In this document: positions 51,907-61,831 of the stretch, piece by piece
How positions within the stretch are numbered: position 1 is the stretch's first letter
Layout: every line of letters starts with the position of its first letter
Assembly (NCBI GenBank): GCA_001770935.1
Contig: MESI01000017.1
Location: 22,108 to 86,107 of the forward strand
Length of the DNA stretch: 64,000 nt
Direction: 5' to 3'
DNA from: Burkholderiales bacterium RIFCSPLOWO2_12_FULL_61_40
Lineage (GTDB): Bacteria; Pseudomonadota; Gammaproteobacteria; Burkholderiales; Burkholderiaceae_C
Translations under genes and position numbers: made by a program
The notes under the pieces: model-generated
What the model saw: the letters and a program-made list of their open reading frames with translations, nothing else
Databases searched by the model: none
What the model was told of the DNA's origin: nothing

Positions 51907-53700
51907 ATGGAAATATCAAAAACCGAACTTGCTTCGGCAACATCTACCGCATCAGCGCACAAGTCGCCGACATCCTCCACTTTGGAGCTGCGTGGGGCCG
52001 AGATTCTGGTCAAGGCCCTTCAGGCTGAGAGTGTTAAGTACATCTGGGGCTACCCGGGTGGAGCGGTCCTTCACATTTACGATGCTTTTTATAAGCAAGA
52101 TACGATTCAACATGTGCTTGTTCGCCATGAACAAGCCGCGGTCCATGCGGCAGACGGATATGCAAGAGCGACCGGGGATGTTGGCGTAGCGCTGGTGACC
52201 TCCGGGCCTGGTGTTACCAATGCCATTACCGGCATCGCCACTGCCTATATGGATAGCATTCCGATGGTGATCATCACGGGGCAGGTACCTACGCATGCAA
52301 TTGGGTTTGATGCGTTTCAGGAATGCGATACGGTGGGCATTACGCGCCCCATCGTGAAGCACAATTTCCTGGTGAAGGATGCACGCGACATCGCCGAAAC
52401 CATGAAAAAGGCGTTCTACATTGCGCGCAGTGGTCGGCCTGGTCCCGTTGTGGTTGATATTCCCAAAGATGTTTCCTTCAAGAAGGTGCCCTACGCAGGT
52501 TACCCGGCGTCGGTGGAAATGCGTTCGTACAACCCTGTGCGAAAAGGGCACGGGGGGCAAATCCGCAAGGCCCTGCAATTGTTGCTGACTGCCAAGCGCC
52601 CCTATATCTACACCGGCGGTGGGGTGCTCCTGAGCAATGCATCCGCAGAATTGCGAACTTTGGTCGACATGTTGGGTTACCCATGTACCAATACCCTGAT
52701 GGGTTTGGGCGCCTACCCAGCCAGTGACCGTAAATTTTTGGGCATGTTGGGCATGCATGGCACAGTAGAGGCGAATAACGCCATGCAAAATTGTGATGTT
52801 CTGCTTGCTGTGGGTGCGCGTTTCGATGATCGGGTGATTGGCAATCCCAAGCACTTTGCCCAAAACGAACGCAAAATTGTTCACATTGATATTGATCCTT
52901 CGAGCATTTCCAAGCGTGTCAAGGTTGACATTCCTATTGTGGGTGATGTTAAAGATGTGCTATGTGAAATGATCGCAATGATCAAAGAAAGCGCGATCAA
53001 ACCGGATGCCAGCGCGCTGGGAGCGTGGTGGGAGACGATTGATGGCTGGCGCAAGAAGGACTGCTTGAGCTACGACCCTGGAAAAGGCGATGTGATCAAG
53101 CCCCAGTTCGTGGTGGAAACACTGTGGAATATGACCAAGGACGCAGATACATACATCACGTCTGACGTCGGGCAGCACCAGATGTGGGCGGCCCAGTATT
53201 ACCGTTTTGATGAGCCCCGCCGCTGGATCAATTCGGGTGGCTTGGGAACCATGGGTGTGGGTATCCCCTATGCAATGGGTGTCAAGTTGGCCAAGCCAGA
53301 CAGTGAGGTCTTTTGCGTAACGGGTGAAGGTTCGGTGCAAATGTGCATTCAGGAGCTCTCGACCTGTTTGCAGTACAACACGCCGATTAAAGTGGTGTCT
53401 CTGAACAACCGCTACCTTGGCATGGTTCGCCAATGGCAGGAGCTGGAGTACGAGGGACGTTACAGCCACAGCTACATGGATGCCTTGCCCAACTTCGTCA
53501 AGTTGGCCGAAGCCTATGGCCACGTTGGTATGCTGATTGAGCGTCCTCAAGACGTAGAGCCAGCACTGCGTGAAGCACGTAAGCTGAAAGACCGGACCGT
53601 GTTTATGGATTTTCGGACCGACCCGACAGAAAATGTGTTTCCGATGGTGCGCGCAGGCAAGGGCATCACTGAAATGCTGCTGGGTTCCGAAGACCTTTAA
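51907..53700 (+). CDS. ilvI: Acetolactate synthase large subunit
   Basis: A 597-residue ThDP-dependent enzyme for the first common step of valine, leucine and isoleucine synthesis. It has the ThDP-activating Glu in VRHEQAAVHAADGYARATG, the FAD-linked region near VLLAVGARFDDRVIG, and the ThDP-binding block from TGEGSVQMCIQELSTCLQ to NNRYLGMVRQW. A 25-residue Ser/Thr-rich N-terminus precedes the core. The ATG at 51907 follows AAAGG; the frame is open upstream to 51763. It is followed by ilvH after 94 bp. Confidence 0.96.
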   Translation: MEISKTELASATSTASAHKSPTSSTLELRGAEILVKALQAESVKYIWGYPGGAVLHIYDAFYKQDTIQHVLVRHEQAAVHAADGYARATGDVGVALVTSGPGVTNAITGIATAYMDSIPMVIITGQVPTHAIGFDAFQECDTVGITRPIVKHNFLVKDARDIAETMKKAFYIARSGRPGPVVVDIPKDVSFKKVPYAGYPASVEMRSYNPVRKGHGGQIRKALQLLLTAKRPYIYTGGGVLLSNASAELRTLVDMLGYPCTNTLMGLGAYPASDRKFLGMLGMHGTVEANNAMQNCDVLLAVGARFDDRVIGNPKHFAQNERKIVHIDIDPSSISKRVKVDIPIVGDVKDVLCEMIAMIKESAIKPDASALGAWWETIDGWRKKDCLSYDPGKGDVIKPQFVVETLWNMTKDADTYITSDVGQHQMWAAQYYRFDEPRRWINSGGLGTMGVGIPYAMGVKLAKPDSEVFCVTGEGSVQMCIQELSTCLQYNTPIKVVSLNNRYLGMVRQWQELEYEGRYSHSYMDALPNFVKLAEAYGHVGMLIERPQDVEPALREARKLKDRTVFMDFRTDPTENVFPMVRAGKGITEMLLGSEDL

Positions 53701-53742
53701 TTACATTCTTAAACCAATCTGATGAATCTATTGTTTGCCAAG

Positions 53743-53764
53743 CTCTGCTGTTACCGCAGCAGGG
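53743..53764 (+). promoter_or_regulatory. Hairpin in the ilvI-ilvH spacer
   Basis: CTGCTG (53745-53750) pairs with CAGCAG (53757-53762), extended by wobble pairs, 30 bp before the ilvH start. Betaproteobacteria are known to carry a structured 'ilvH' RNA motif upstream of ilvH; whether this is that motif was not tested. Confidence 0.4.
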
Positions 53765-53794
53765 GGAGGGCAGCGAAAAGAGGAGTCTATTCCT

Positions 53795-54286
53795 ATGAAA
53801 CACATCATTGCAGTTTTGCTGGAAAATGAAGCAGGAGCTCTTTCCAGGGTGGTTGGACTTTTTTCTGCGCGGGGTTACAACATTGAGTCGCTGACCGTTG
53901 CACCCACGGAGGATCCCAGCCTGTCCCGTATGACTATCCAGACGACGGGTTCGGATGACGTGATTGAGCAAATCACCAAACACCTGAACCGTCTTATTGA
54001 AGTGGTTAAGGTTGTGGACCTGACGGAAGGTGCCTATATTGAGCGTGAGCTTATGATGGTGAAAGTGCGCGCTGTTGGCAAAGAGCGCGAAGAGATGAAG
54101 CGCATGGCTGACATCTTCCGGGGCCGCATTATTGATGTGACCGAAAAGAGCTACACCATTGAGTTGACAGGCGATCAGTCCAAGAACGACGCATTCCTGG
54201 ATGCCATTGAGCGCGCTGCAATTCTGGAGACGGTACGCACCGGCTCCAGCGGAGTGGGCCGAGGCGAGCGTATTTTGCGAGTTTGA
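53795..54286 (+). CDS. ilvH: Acetolactate synthase regulatory (small) subunit
   Basis: A 163-residue subunit that activates the large subunit and confers valine feedback inhibition. The ACT domain is MKHIIAVLLENEAGALSRVV with GLFSARGYNIESLTVAPTED; the C-terminal domain has RELMMVKVRAVGKEREEMKR. Length is normal. An AGGAG site lies 9 bases upstream of the ATG. Confidence 0.96.
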   Translation: MKHIIAVLLENEAGALSRVVGLFSARGYNIESLTVAPTEDPSLSRMTIQTTGSDDVIEQITKHLNRLIEVVKVVDLTEGAYIERELMMVKVRAVGKEREEMKRMADIFRGRIIDVTEKSYTIELTGDQSKNDAFLDAIERAAILETVRTGSSGVGRGERILRV

Positions 54287-54298
54287 TGTGTATATTCC

Positions 54299-54336
54299 GT
54301 GCGCGCATCGGCTGGCTCAGCGCGCAAGGTTTTTTG
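54299..54336 (+). terminator. Terminator or attenuator between ilvH and ilvC
   Basis: TGCGCGC (54300-54306) pairs with GCGCGCA (54320-54326) across a 13-nt loop and is followed by AGGTTTTTT. It lies just past ilvH, 85 bp before ilvC, so transcription into ilvC may be partial. Confidence 0.6.
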
Positions 54337-54372
54337 GCGACTGTGTTTACCGTTCGCCCTGAGCTGGGGTAG

Positions 54373-55437
<1,065 letters not shown>

Positions 55438-55458
55438 TTGAAGGTGTGCCGGTCTAGA

Positions 55459-55490
55459 ACAAAAGCCACTTCGGTGGCTTTTGTCTTTTG
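55459..55490 (+). terminator. Strong rho-independent terminator of ilvC
   Basis: ACAAAAGCCAC-TTCG-GTGGCTTTTGT (55459-55484), an 11-bp perfect stem with a TTCG loop, followed by CTTTTG. It separates ilvC from pssA. Confidence 0.92.
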
Positions 55491-55542
55491 TGACTGCCTT
55501 ACACTGCCATGATTGCTTGCGCTTGTTGTTCAAGGAGGATTT

Positions 55543-56358
55543 ATGCATGATGGAACGGATTCGTTGGGAACTGAAAACGACGCGGTAGTGATCCGCAAGC
55601 GGCGCAAAGGCATCTATATATTGCCCAATTTGTTCACTTTGGCCGCTCTTTTTGGGGGGTTTTATTCCATTGTGATGGCTGTGAATGGCCGTTTTGACTT
55701 GGCTGCGGTTGGGGTTTTTTGCGCCATGGTGCTGGACAGCCTGGATGGACGTGTGGCCCGTATGACCAATACGCAGAGTGCGTTTGGCGAACAAATGGAT
55801 TCGCTGTCTGACATGGTTTCTTTCGGCGCAGCGCCTGCCTTGATTTCCTATGTATGGGCCCTCAAAGGCTTGGGTCGCTGGGGATGGTTTGCAGCCTTTG
55901 TCTACTGCGCATGTGCTGCGTTGCGACTGGCGCGGTTTAACGTCAACACTGCGGTGGTGGACAAGCGTTATTTTCAGGGACTACCTTCTCCTGCCGCTGC
56001 AGCTTTGATAGCTGGGTTTATATGGCTGTGTACCGATTTGGGCATACAAGGTCCGGGTCTGGCGTGGCCCATGTTTTGTTTGGCGTTGTATGCCGGGCTG
56101 ACGATGGTGACTAACGTGCCTTTTTATAGTTTCAAAGACGTTAGCATGAAAAAAAGTGTCCCTTTTGTGGTGATTGTGCTGATTGCTTTAGGTATCGCGG
56201 TAATCAATATTGACCCACCCACCGTGATGTTTGGCTTGTTTGTTGTCTATGGCCTGAGTGGATATGTAGTCTATGCCTGGCGCAAAACCAAGGGTGTTCA
56301 GACCAGCCTTATCAGCACATCAACGGATGAGCCAGATGAGCGTGGCTTGCATCGGTAA
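55543..56358 (+). CDS. pssA: CDP-diacylglycerol--serine O-phosphatidyltransferase
   Basis: A 271-residue inner-membrane enzyme that makes phosphatidylserine, the precursor of phosphatidylethanolamine. The CDP-alcohol phosphotransferase motif is intact: DGRVARMTNTQSAFGEQMD, followed by SLSD. About eight hydrophobic segments are visible, with a charged N-terminus (VVIRKRRKG). A strong AAGGAGG lies 7 bases before the ATG at 55543. It belongs to the conserved ilv-pssA-leuA neighbourhood. Confidence 0.94.
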   Translation: MHDGTDSLGTENDAVVIRKRRKGIYILPNLFTLAALFGGFYSIVMAVNGRFDLAAVGVFCAMVLDSLDGRVARMTNTQSAFGEQMDSLSDMVSFGAAPALISYVWALKGLGRWGWFAAFVYCACAALRLARFNVNTAVVDKRYFQGLPSPAAAALIAGFIWLCTDLGIQGPGLAWPMFCLALYAGLTMVTNVPFYSFKDVSMKKSVPFVVIVLIALGIAVINIDPPTVMFGLFVVYGLSGYVVYAWRKTKGVQTSLISTSTDEPDERGLHR

Positions 56359-56425
56359 ACTGGGTTTTTGCGCGATGTGACATTGAGCAACATTGTGATA
56401 TTTCAGGATCAATAGGAGTTATGAG

Positions 56426-57964
56426 ATGGCTGACAAACTGATCATTTTTGACACAACCTTGCGCGACGGCGAGCAGTCACCAGGTGCATCTATGACGCGA
56501 GATGCCAAACTCCGTATCGCACGGCAATTGGAGCGGCTCAGGGTCGATGTCATTGAGGCGGGGTTTGCTGCCAGCTCCAACGGTGATTTCGAAGCAATTC
56601 AGCTCATTGCCAATACGATCAAGGACTCAACGGTTTGTTCTTTGTCCCGCGCAAATGACCGTGATATATCCCGCGCGGCAGAGGCGCTCAAAGGGGCTAA
56701 CCGTGCCCGCATTCATACTTTCATCGCAACGTCCGCATTGCATATGGAAAAGAAATTGCGAATGACGCCCGATCAGGTGTTTGAGCAAGCCAAGCAATCG
56801 GTGCGGTTTGCGCGCAATCTGGTCGGTGACATTGAGTTCAGTCCCGAGGACGGATACCGGAGTGATGTGGACTTTTTGTGCCGGGTTCTTGAGGCTGTCA
56901 TTGCAGAAGGAGCGACCACCATCAACGTTCCTGATACGGTGGGTTATGCGGTTCCCGAGTTGTACGGAAACTTTATCAAGACTTTGCGTGAACGCATTCC
57001 CAACTCTGACAAGGCCATCTGGTCGGTCCATTGCCACAATGATTTGGGCATGGCAGTCGCCAACTCGCTGGCTGGCGTCAAGATTGGAGGTGCGCGCCAG
57101 ATTGAGTGCACCATCAATGGTTTGGGTGAGCGCGCGGGCAACTGCAGCCTGGAAGAGGTTGTGATGGCGGTAAAAACCCGTAAGGACTATTTTGGTTTGG
57201 AGATGGGGATTGACGCCACGCATATCCTGGCCGCCAGTCGGATGGTGAGCCAAACCACGGGCTTTCTGGTGCAACCCAACAAGGCTGTTGTTGGAGCCAA
57301 TGCTTTTGCACACGCGTCTGGCATTCACCAAGACGGTGTATTGAAGGCGCGGGATACCTACGAAATCATGCGCGCTGAAGACGTTGGCTGGACGGCCAAT
57401 AAGATTGTTCTTGGCAAGTTGAGTGGGCGCAATGCCTTCAAGCAGCGACTGCAGGAGCTAGGCATTCAATTGGAAAGTGAATCCGACATCAATGTAGCGT
57501 TCTCACGGTTTAAGGAATTGGCGGACCGCAAGAGTGAGATTTTTGACGAAGATATTCTTGCCTTGGTCAGTGACGAAAGCATTACCCACGAAAAAGAGCA
57601 ATATTGTTTTGTATCGTTGTCACAGCACAGTGAAACAGGTGAGCGCCCTCATGCCAGTATCGTGTTTACTGTTGATGGCAAAGAAGTCAGAGGTGAGTCG
57701 GACGGTAATGGTCCGGTGGATGCCTCATTGAAATCCATTGAGTCGCATGTGAAGAGTGGTGCTGAAATGATTCTGTATTCAGTCAATGCAATCAGTGGGT
57801 CCACCGAAAGCCAGGGTGAGGTCACCGTGCGTTTGCAAAGCGGTGGGCGGGTGGTCAATGGTATCGGGGCCGACCCCGATATTGTGGTTGCATCTGCGAA
57901 GGCTTACCTGAGTGCACTCAATCGATTGCATTCGAAGGGGGACAGTGTTGCAGCGCAAGGCTAG
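56426..57964 (+). CDS. leuA: 2-isopropylmalate synthase
   Basis: A 512-residue enzyme for the first committed step of leucine synthesis. The N-terminal [20 protein letters not shown] holds the metal-binding Asp and catalytic Arg; GYAVPELYG and [17 protein letters not shown] carry the His metal ligands. The C-terminal allosteric LeuA dimer domain (about residues 390-505) binds leucine. Length shows the regulated long form. An AGGAG site precedes the ATG. Confidence 0.97.
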   Translation: MADKLIIFDTTLRDGEQSPGASMTRDAKLRIARQLERLRVDVIEAGFAASSNGDFEAIQLIANTIKDSTVCSLSRANDRDISRAAEALKGANRARIHTFIATSALHMEKKLRMTPDQVFEQAKQSVRFARNLVGDIEFSPEDGYRSDVDFLCRVLEAVIAEGATTINVPDTVGYAVPELYGNFIKTLRERIPNSDKAIWSVHCHNDLGMAVANSLAGVKIGGARQIECTINGLGERAGNCSLEEVVMAVKTRKDYFGLEMGIDATHILAASRMVSQTTGFLVQPNKAVVGANAFAHASGIHQDGVLKARDTYEIMRAEDVGWTANKIVLGKLSGRNAFKQRLQELGIQLESESDINVAFSRFKELADRKSEIFDEDILALVSDESITHEKEQYCFVSLSQHSETGERPHASIVFTVDGKEVRGESDGNGPVDASLKSIESHVKSGAEMILYSVNAISGSTESQGEVTVRLQSGGRVVNGIGADPDIVVASAKAYLSALNRLHSKGDSVAAQG

Positions 57965-58020
57965 GGTGACAGCGGCTTCTTTATCAAATTGTTGAAGTTT
58001 GTCGTGCAAGTGGTTGATCT

Positions 58021-58051
58021 TGGGGGACTTTTCTGATTAAACTGTCCCCCA
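58021..58051. promoter_or_regulatory. Inverted repeat upstream of the peptidase gene
   Basis: TGGGGGAC (58021-58028) and GTCCCCCA (58044-58051) are perfect inverted repeats separated by 15 bp of A/T-rich DNA. This could be a regulator binding site or a hairpin; no T tract follows. It lies about 60 bp before the TTG start. Confidence 0.5.
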
Positions 58052-58111
58052 CTGGTGGAAATTCAAGTTGAATTGTCAACCAACTCTTATGCCTTACTGT
58101 TGGGGTCAATC

Positions 58112-59143
58112 TTGAAACGCCTACTTATTCAATTCGGTGCCGCTGCAATCTTTGCATCGTTCATTTTTGCACCAGCCTATGCAGTGACGAAAAAGCATGT
58201 TTCGGTGGGCGCGAAGCGTACGGCCAAGCATCATTCTGCTGTTAAGGCAACGGTTCGCGCAAAACGCCGCAAGGCTCCCGTTGCAGTAGTGCCCAGCCAG
58301 CCCTCTTTTGGAAAGTTGGCCGGCTTGCATGGTGGGCGTGATGCATTGGATTTGAAATCCAGTGTGGCATTGGTGATTGATCAAGATACCAAGGAGGTTC
58401 TTTTTCGAAAAAATGAACTGGCCGTGTTGCCGATTGCGTCGATTACAAAGCTGATGACTGGGTTGTTGATCAGCGAGGCAAAATTGCCTATGGACGAGGT
58501 CATTGCCATTACCCAGGCAGATGTAGATACCGAAAAAGGCAGTTCTTCTCGACTCAGCGTGGGGACGGAACTGAGCCGGGGTGAGCTGCTTCATTTGGCG
58601 TTGATGGCCAGCGAGAACCGTGCAGCGCATGCACTGGGCCGGAGTTTTCCAGGTGGGCTGTCTGTATTTGTCAACGCAATGAATGCCAAAGCCAAGGCGT
58701 TGGGAATGCTGGATACCAGTTATGTTGAGCCTACTGGCCTGTCAAGTAAAAATCAGTCCAGCGCCCATGATTTGGCGACGTTGGTGCATTTTGCGCACAA
58801 AGACCCGACCTTGCGTGAGTTATCGACTTCCACGGGGTATCAGGTGGCCGTTGGGCGGCGTACTTTGCAGTACAACAACACCAATCGATTGGTAAAAAAC
58901 CCGCAATGGGATATTGGTCTGCAAAAGACGGGCTATATCTCCGAAGCGGGGCAGTGTTTGGTGATGCAAGCCAAAGTGGCGGGGCGCCAGCTCATTATGG
59001 TGTTCTTGGACTCGGCAGGCAAACTCAGCCGAATCGCCGATGCAGAGCGTGTTCGGCGTTGGGTGGAGTCCATACCAACACCAGCCAGCAGACAAACGCC
59101 CCTGGCCAGCAGTGACAGTAGCCAGCGGGTTTTTAGCAACTGA
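58112..59143 (+). CDS. pbpG: D-alanyl-D-alanine endopeptidase (PBP7-type, peptidase S11)
   Basis: A 343-residue periplasmic penicillin-binding protein that cleaves peptide cross-links. The active-site triads are SITK (in PIASITKLMTG), SEN (in ALMASENRAAHA) and KTG (in LQKTGYISEAG). A TTG at 58112 gives a clean signal peptide (KRLLIQFGAAAIFASFIFAPAYA in part), with GGGG about 8 bases upstream; a GTG at 58055 would add 19 residues before the signal. A 50-residue basic, Lys/Ala-rich stretch follows the signal peptide, which is unusual. Confidence 0.9.
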   Translation: MKRLLIQFGAAAIFASFIFAPAYAVTKKHVSVGAKRTAKHHSAVKATVRAKRRKAPVAVVPSQPSFGKLAGLHGGRDALDLKSSVALVIDQDTKEVLFRKNELAVLPIASITKLMTGLLISEAKLPMDEVIAITQADVDTEKGSSSRLSVGTELSRGELLHLALMASENRAAHALGRSFPGGLSVFVNAMNAKAKALGMLDTSYVEPTGLSSKNQSSAHDLATLVHFAHKDPTLRELSTSTGYQVAVGRRTLQYNNTNRLVKNPQWDIGLQKTGYISEAGQCLVMQAKVAGRQLIMVFLDSAGKLSRIADAERVRRWVESIPTPASRQTPLASSDSSQRVFSN

Positions 59144-59145
59144 AA

Positions 59146-59943
59146 TTAGGTACGCTGTCTCCGGCCGTCAGATTGGTAGCCCAAGGTTTCAGAAATTAGG
59201 CGAGTTGCTTCTTTCAGTTTCGGTAGCCAATCGTCTTCCATTCGGCCAGAAGGGGCTGATATAGACAGTCCGGCAATCAATTTCTCCTGATCATCGTAGA
59301 TGCCCGCTGCCATGCAGCGTACGCCGAGTTCTAATTCTTCATTGTCATTGGCGTGTCCATATTGGCGAACCCTGGCAAGTTCGCTTTCTAATTCGTCCAG
59401 TCGGGTAATGCTATTTTTAGTGTGCCCCTTGAGTCCGGTTCGCATTGCGTAGGCTCGGGTGCGCTGAGGGTCATCGGCCGCGAGAAACAGTTTGCCTACC
59501 GATGTAAGGTGTAAGGGGGCGCGGCCGCCGATCGCCCTCACCACTTGCATGCCCGATCTTTCGCTGTAAGCGCGTTCGATGTAAATAATTTCATCTCCCT
59601 GGCGCATGCTCAAGTTGACGGGTTGCTGGATGAGTTTGTGCAACTCGCGCATGGGCGCCAATGCTGCGTCCCGCACATTCAAGCGCCCTTTGACTAAATT
59701 TCCCAACTCCAGCAGGCGCATCCCCAATCTGTAAGTTCCAGGTTGCGGTCGGTCCACAAACCGACCAGACACCAGGTCGTTCAAGATTCGATGGGTAGTG
59801 GATGGATGAAGCGCAGCCTTTTCGCTGATTTCTTTCAAAGGCATTGCTTCTTCGCGCGACGCCAGCACGTCGATCAGCGTAAACATTCGCTCAATGACTT
59901 GGACTGTAGGGGCGATGGGGAGGTCAGAATCTTTTTTTGTCAT
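59146..59943 (-). CDS. IclR-family transcriptional regulator
   Basis: A 265-residue regulator. The N-terminal winged helix-turn-helix is EEAMPLKEISEKAALHPSTT with HRILNDLVSGRFVDR; the C-terminal effector domain includes GRAPLHLTSVGKLFLAAD, RVRQYGHANDNEELELGVRC (both in part) and AGLSISAPSGRM. IclR proteins usually control catabolic operons, but no such operon is adjacent, so its target is unknown. It converges on pbpG with a 2-bp gap. Confidence 0.92.
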   Translation of the reverse strand: MTKKDSDLPIAPTVQVIERMFTLIDVLASREEAMPLKEISEKAALHPSTTHRILNDLVSGRFVDRPQPGTYRLGMRLLELGNLVKGRLNVRDAALAPMRELHKLIQQPVNLSMRQGDEIIYIERAYSERSGMQVVRAIGGRAPLHLTSVGKLFLAADDPQRTRAYAMRTGLKGHTKNSITRLDELESELARVRQYGHANDNEELELGVRCMAAGIYDDQEKLIAGLSISAPSGRMEDDWLPKLKEATRLISETLGYQSDGRRQRT

Positions 59944-59964
59944 GGTGGGTCTCTTGCCCGTATT

Positions 59965-60741
59965 TTACCTTGTGAAATTTTCGCTTTTTGGATGTAATGG
60001 CGCAGTATCTGGCGTGTACCACCGGTCGTCGGACAACAACTGCAGCGGTGAAAACTTGGCTTTGTATTTCATCTTTGGGCTGTCGGCAATCCAATAACCC
60101 AGGTACACATAGGCCAGTTCCAGCTGTTTGGCTTGCTGGATTTGCCAAAGCACATTGAAGGTTCCATAACTGGCCTGATCGTTGGGTTCGAAAAATGTGT
60201 AAACAGCCGAGATGCCGTCATCCAATACATCCAGGATCGAGACCATTTTCAACGCCCCTGGCGACCCGTCGGAAGTCGGCTCGCGAAATTCGATAAGCCG
60301 GGTGTTAACGCGACTCTGCAGCAGGAACTGTGTGTACTGGTCGATACTGTCCTCGTCCATCCCGCCGCCAGCGTGACGGCAATGCTGGTAACGAAGGTAA
60401 AGTGCGTAGTGTTCTTCCACAAAGCCGAGTCTGAGCACGCGCACCGATAAAGTTTGGTGGCGCACCCATGCTCGCCGTTGGCTGCGATCAGGGCGAAATT
60501 CTGCAGCCATGACCCGCAAAGGCGTGCAAGCGTGGCAGCCGTCGCAATAGGGTCGATAGGTAAACATGCCGCTACGGCGAAACCCTTTGGAGACCAATTC
60601 TGAATAGGTCGCGTTGTTGATCAAATGGCTCGGTGTTGCTACCTGGGAGCGTGCCTGACGCTCAGGCAGGTAGCTGCACGGGTAGGGCGCCGTGGCATAA
60701 AACTGCAACGTTTGTAGTGGGAGATCCTTGAGGTCTGTCAC
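59965..60741 (-). CDS. bpt: Aspartate/glutamate leucyltransferase (Bpt)
   Basis: A 258-residue enzyme that adds Leu to N-terminal Asp or Glu, marking proteins for ClpS/ClpAP degradation. The N-terminal block [21 protein letters not shown] and the Cys-rich [16 protein letters not shown] are typical of the Ate1/Bpt fold, and the C-terminal [20 protein letters not shown] is the family's conserved end. It lies 12 bp after aat on the same strand, so both N-degron transferases are probably co-expressed. Confidence 0.93.
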   Translation of the reverse strand: MTDLKDLPLQTLQFYATAPYPCSYLPERQARSQVATPSHLINNATYSELVSKGFRRSGMFTYRPYCDGCHACTPLRVMAAEFRPDRSQRRAWVRHQTLSVRVLRLGFVEEHYALYLRYQHCRHAGGGMDEDSIDQYTQFLLQSRVNTRLIEFREPTSDGSPGALKMVSILDVLDDGISAVYTFFEPNDQASYGTFNVLWQIQQAKQLELAYVYLGYWIADSPKMKYKAKFSPLQLLSDDRWYTPDTAPLHPKSENFTR

Positions 60742-60753
60742 GTTAAAAACACA

Positions 60754-61503
60754 TCAAACCGACAACACATGCTGCCAGTATAGGGGGCTGAAGCGCCAGT
60801 CCAGATTCGGTTTCTTTTGTGCCAGTGCGATGTGGGCAATAAATTCTCTGCGCGGCATTTCCTTTGCACCCAGCGAAGCAAGATGCGCGGTATTTTGCTG
60901 GCAGTCGATGAGTTGGATGGCGTGTTCTCTGCAAAAGCCTACCAGTGCAGCCAATGCAATTTTGGACGCATCTGGAACCTTGGCGAACATCGACTCTCCA
61001 AAGACTGCGTGGCCCAGCGCCACGCAGTAGAGGCCTCCGACCAGTTCACCGTTGATCCAGGTTTCGATGCTGTGCACATGGCCCGCATGGTGCAAGTCAA
61101 TGTAGGACTGCACCATGGTTGGCAGAATCCAGGTACCGCGTTGTCCATTTCTGGGTGCGCTGGCACAAGCTTGGATGACTTGTGCAAACGCAGTGTCGAA
61201 TCGGATGCCGCAGTTTGCATCATTTTTGAAACGCAGCAGTGTTTTTCGTAGCGAGCGGTGCAGTCGAAAGTCGGAACTGCGCAATGCCATGCGTGGGTCG
61301 GGACTCCACCACAAAATGGGTTGGCCGTCGCTGAACCAGGGAAAAATGCCGTGTCCATAGGCGCGCATTAACGTGTCAGTGGATAGGCTGCCACCAACGG
61401 CCAGCAGCCCAGGTGCCTCTGATTGCCGGGGCCATGCATATTCCACGGGGGGGAAAGGGTGGCCAGGTTCCAGCCATGGAAGTGAGGGATGCTCGGAAGA
61501 CAT
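60754..61503 (-). CDS. aat: Leucyl/phenylalanyl-tRNA--protein transferase
   Basis: A 249-residue enzyme that adds Leu or Phe to N-terminal Lys or Arg of proteins. Typical blocks are LLAVGGSLSTDTLMRAYGHG, IFPWFSDGQPILWWSPDPRM, HSIETWINGELVGGLYCVAL and ESMFAKVPDASKIALAALV. The ATG at 61503 gives the usual N-terminus MSSEHPSLPWL; the open frame upstream runs through the antisense of the tRNA genes and is not used. It is paired with bpt. Confidence 0.94.
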   Translation of the reverse strand: MSSEHPSLPWLEPGHPFPPVEYAWPRQSEAPGLLAVGGSLSTDTLMRAYGHGIFPWFSDGQPILWWSPDPRMALRSSDFRLHRSLRKTLLRFKNDANCGIRFDTAFAQVIQACASAPRNGQRGTWILPTMVQSYIDLHHAGHVHSIETWINGELVGGLYCVALGHAVFGESMFAKVPDASKIALAALVGFCREHAIQLIDCQQNTAHLASLGAKEMPRREFIAHIALAQKKPNLDWRFSPLYWQHVLSV

Positions 61504-61574
61504 GGATTCAAAAGTGCTCAGGCTTTGTTTGTAAAAATATTGGGTACTCAGGAAGAGGACCCGCTTCATGCGGT

Positions 61575-61580
61575 TAGAAT
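61575..61580 (+). promoter_or_regulatory. Candidate -10 box for the tRNA-Pro/tRNA-Arg unit
   Basis: TAGAAT, 9 bases before the mature tRNA-Pro. No good -35 is seen at 16-18 bp, so this is tentative. Confidence 0.4.
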
Positions 61581-61589
61581 ACTGGATGT

Positions 61590-61666
<77 letters not shown>

Positions 61667-61672
61667 TTATTC

Positions 61673-61701
61673 ATAAGCCAGAGCATAAGCCTCTGGCTTA
61701 T
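61673..61701 (+). terminator. Perfect 11-bp hairpin between the two tRNA genes
   Basis: ATAAGCCAGAG (61673-61683) pairs with CTCTGGCTTAT (61691-61701) around a 7-nt loop and is followed by TCGTTT. It may be a partial terminator or an RNase processing structure between the tRNAs. Confidence 0.55.
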
Positions 61702-61731
61702 TCGTTTCAGGGTTCGTGCAAATCCTGCTTT

Positions 61732-61808
61732 CTGTCCGTAGCTCAGTTGGATAGAGCAACAGCCTTCTAAGCTGTGGGTCGGGGGTTCGATCCCCTCCGG
61801 ACAGGCCA
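61732..61808 (+). tRNA. tRNA-Arg (anticodon TCT)
   Basis: A 77-nt cloverleaf: acceptor CTGTCCG pairs with CGGACAG, the anticodon arm is ACAGC-CTTCTAA-GCTGT with anticodon TCT, the T arm is GGGGG-TTCGATC-CCCTC with one G-T pair, then discriminator G and an encoded CCA. It reads AGA and AGG. Confidence 0.97.
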
Positions 61809-61831
61809 AAGGCCCACGCATCGCCCGATGA

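Noticed and set aside
55988..56028. Possible tenth repeat copy (GCAGCTTTGATAGCTGG) in pssA
   Set aside because: Only the short AGCT/TAGC part matches and the head is absent; the peptide AALIAG fits a normal membrane helix.
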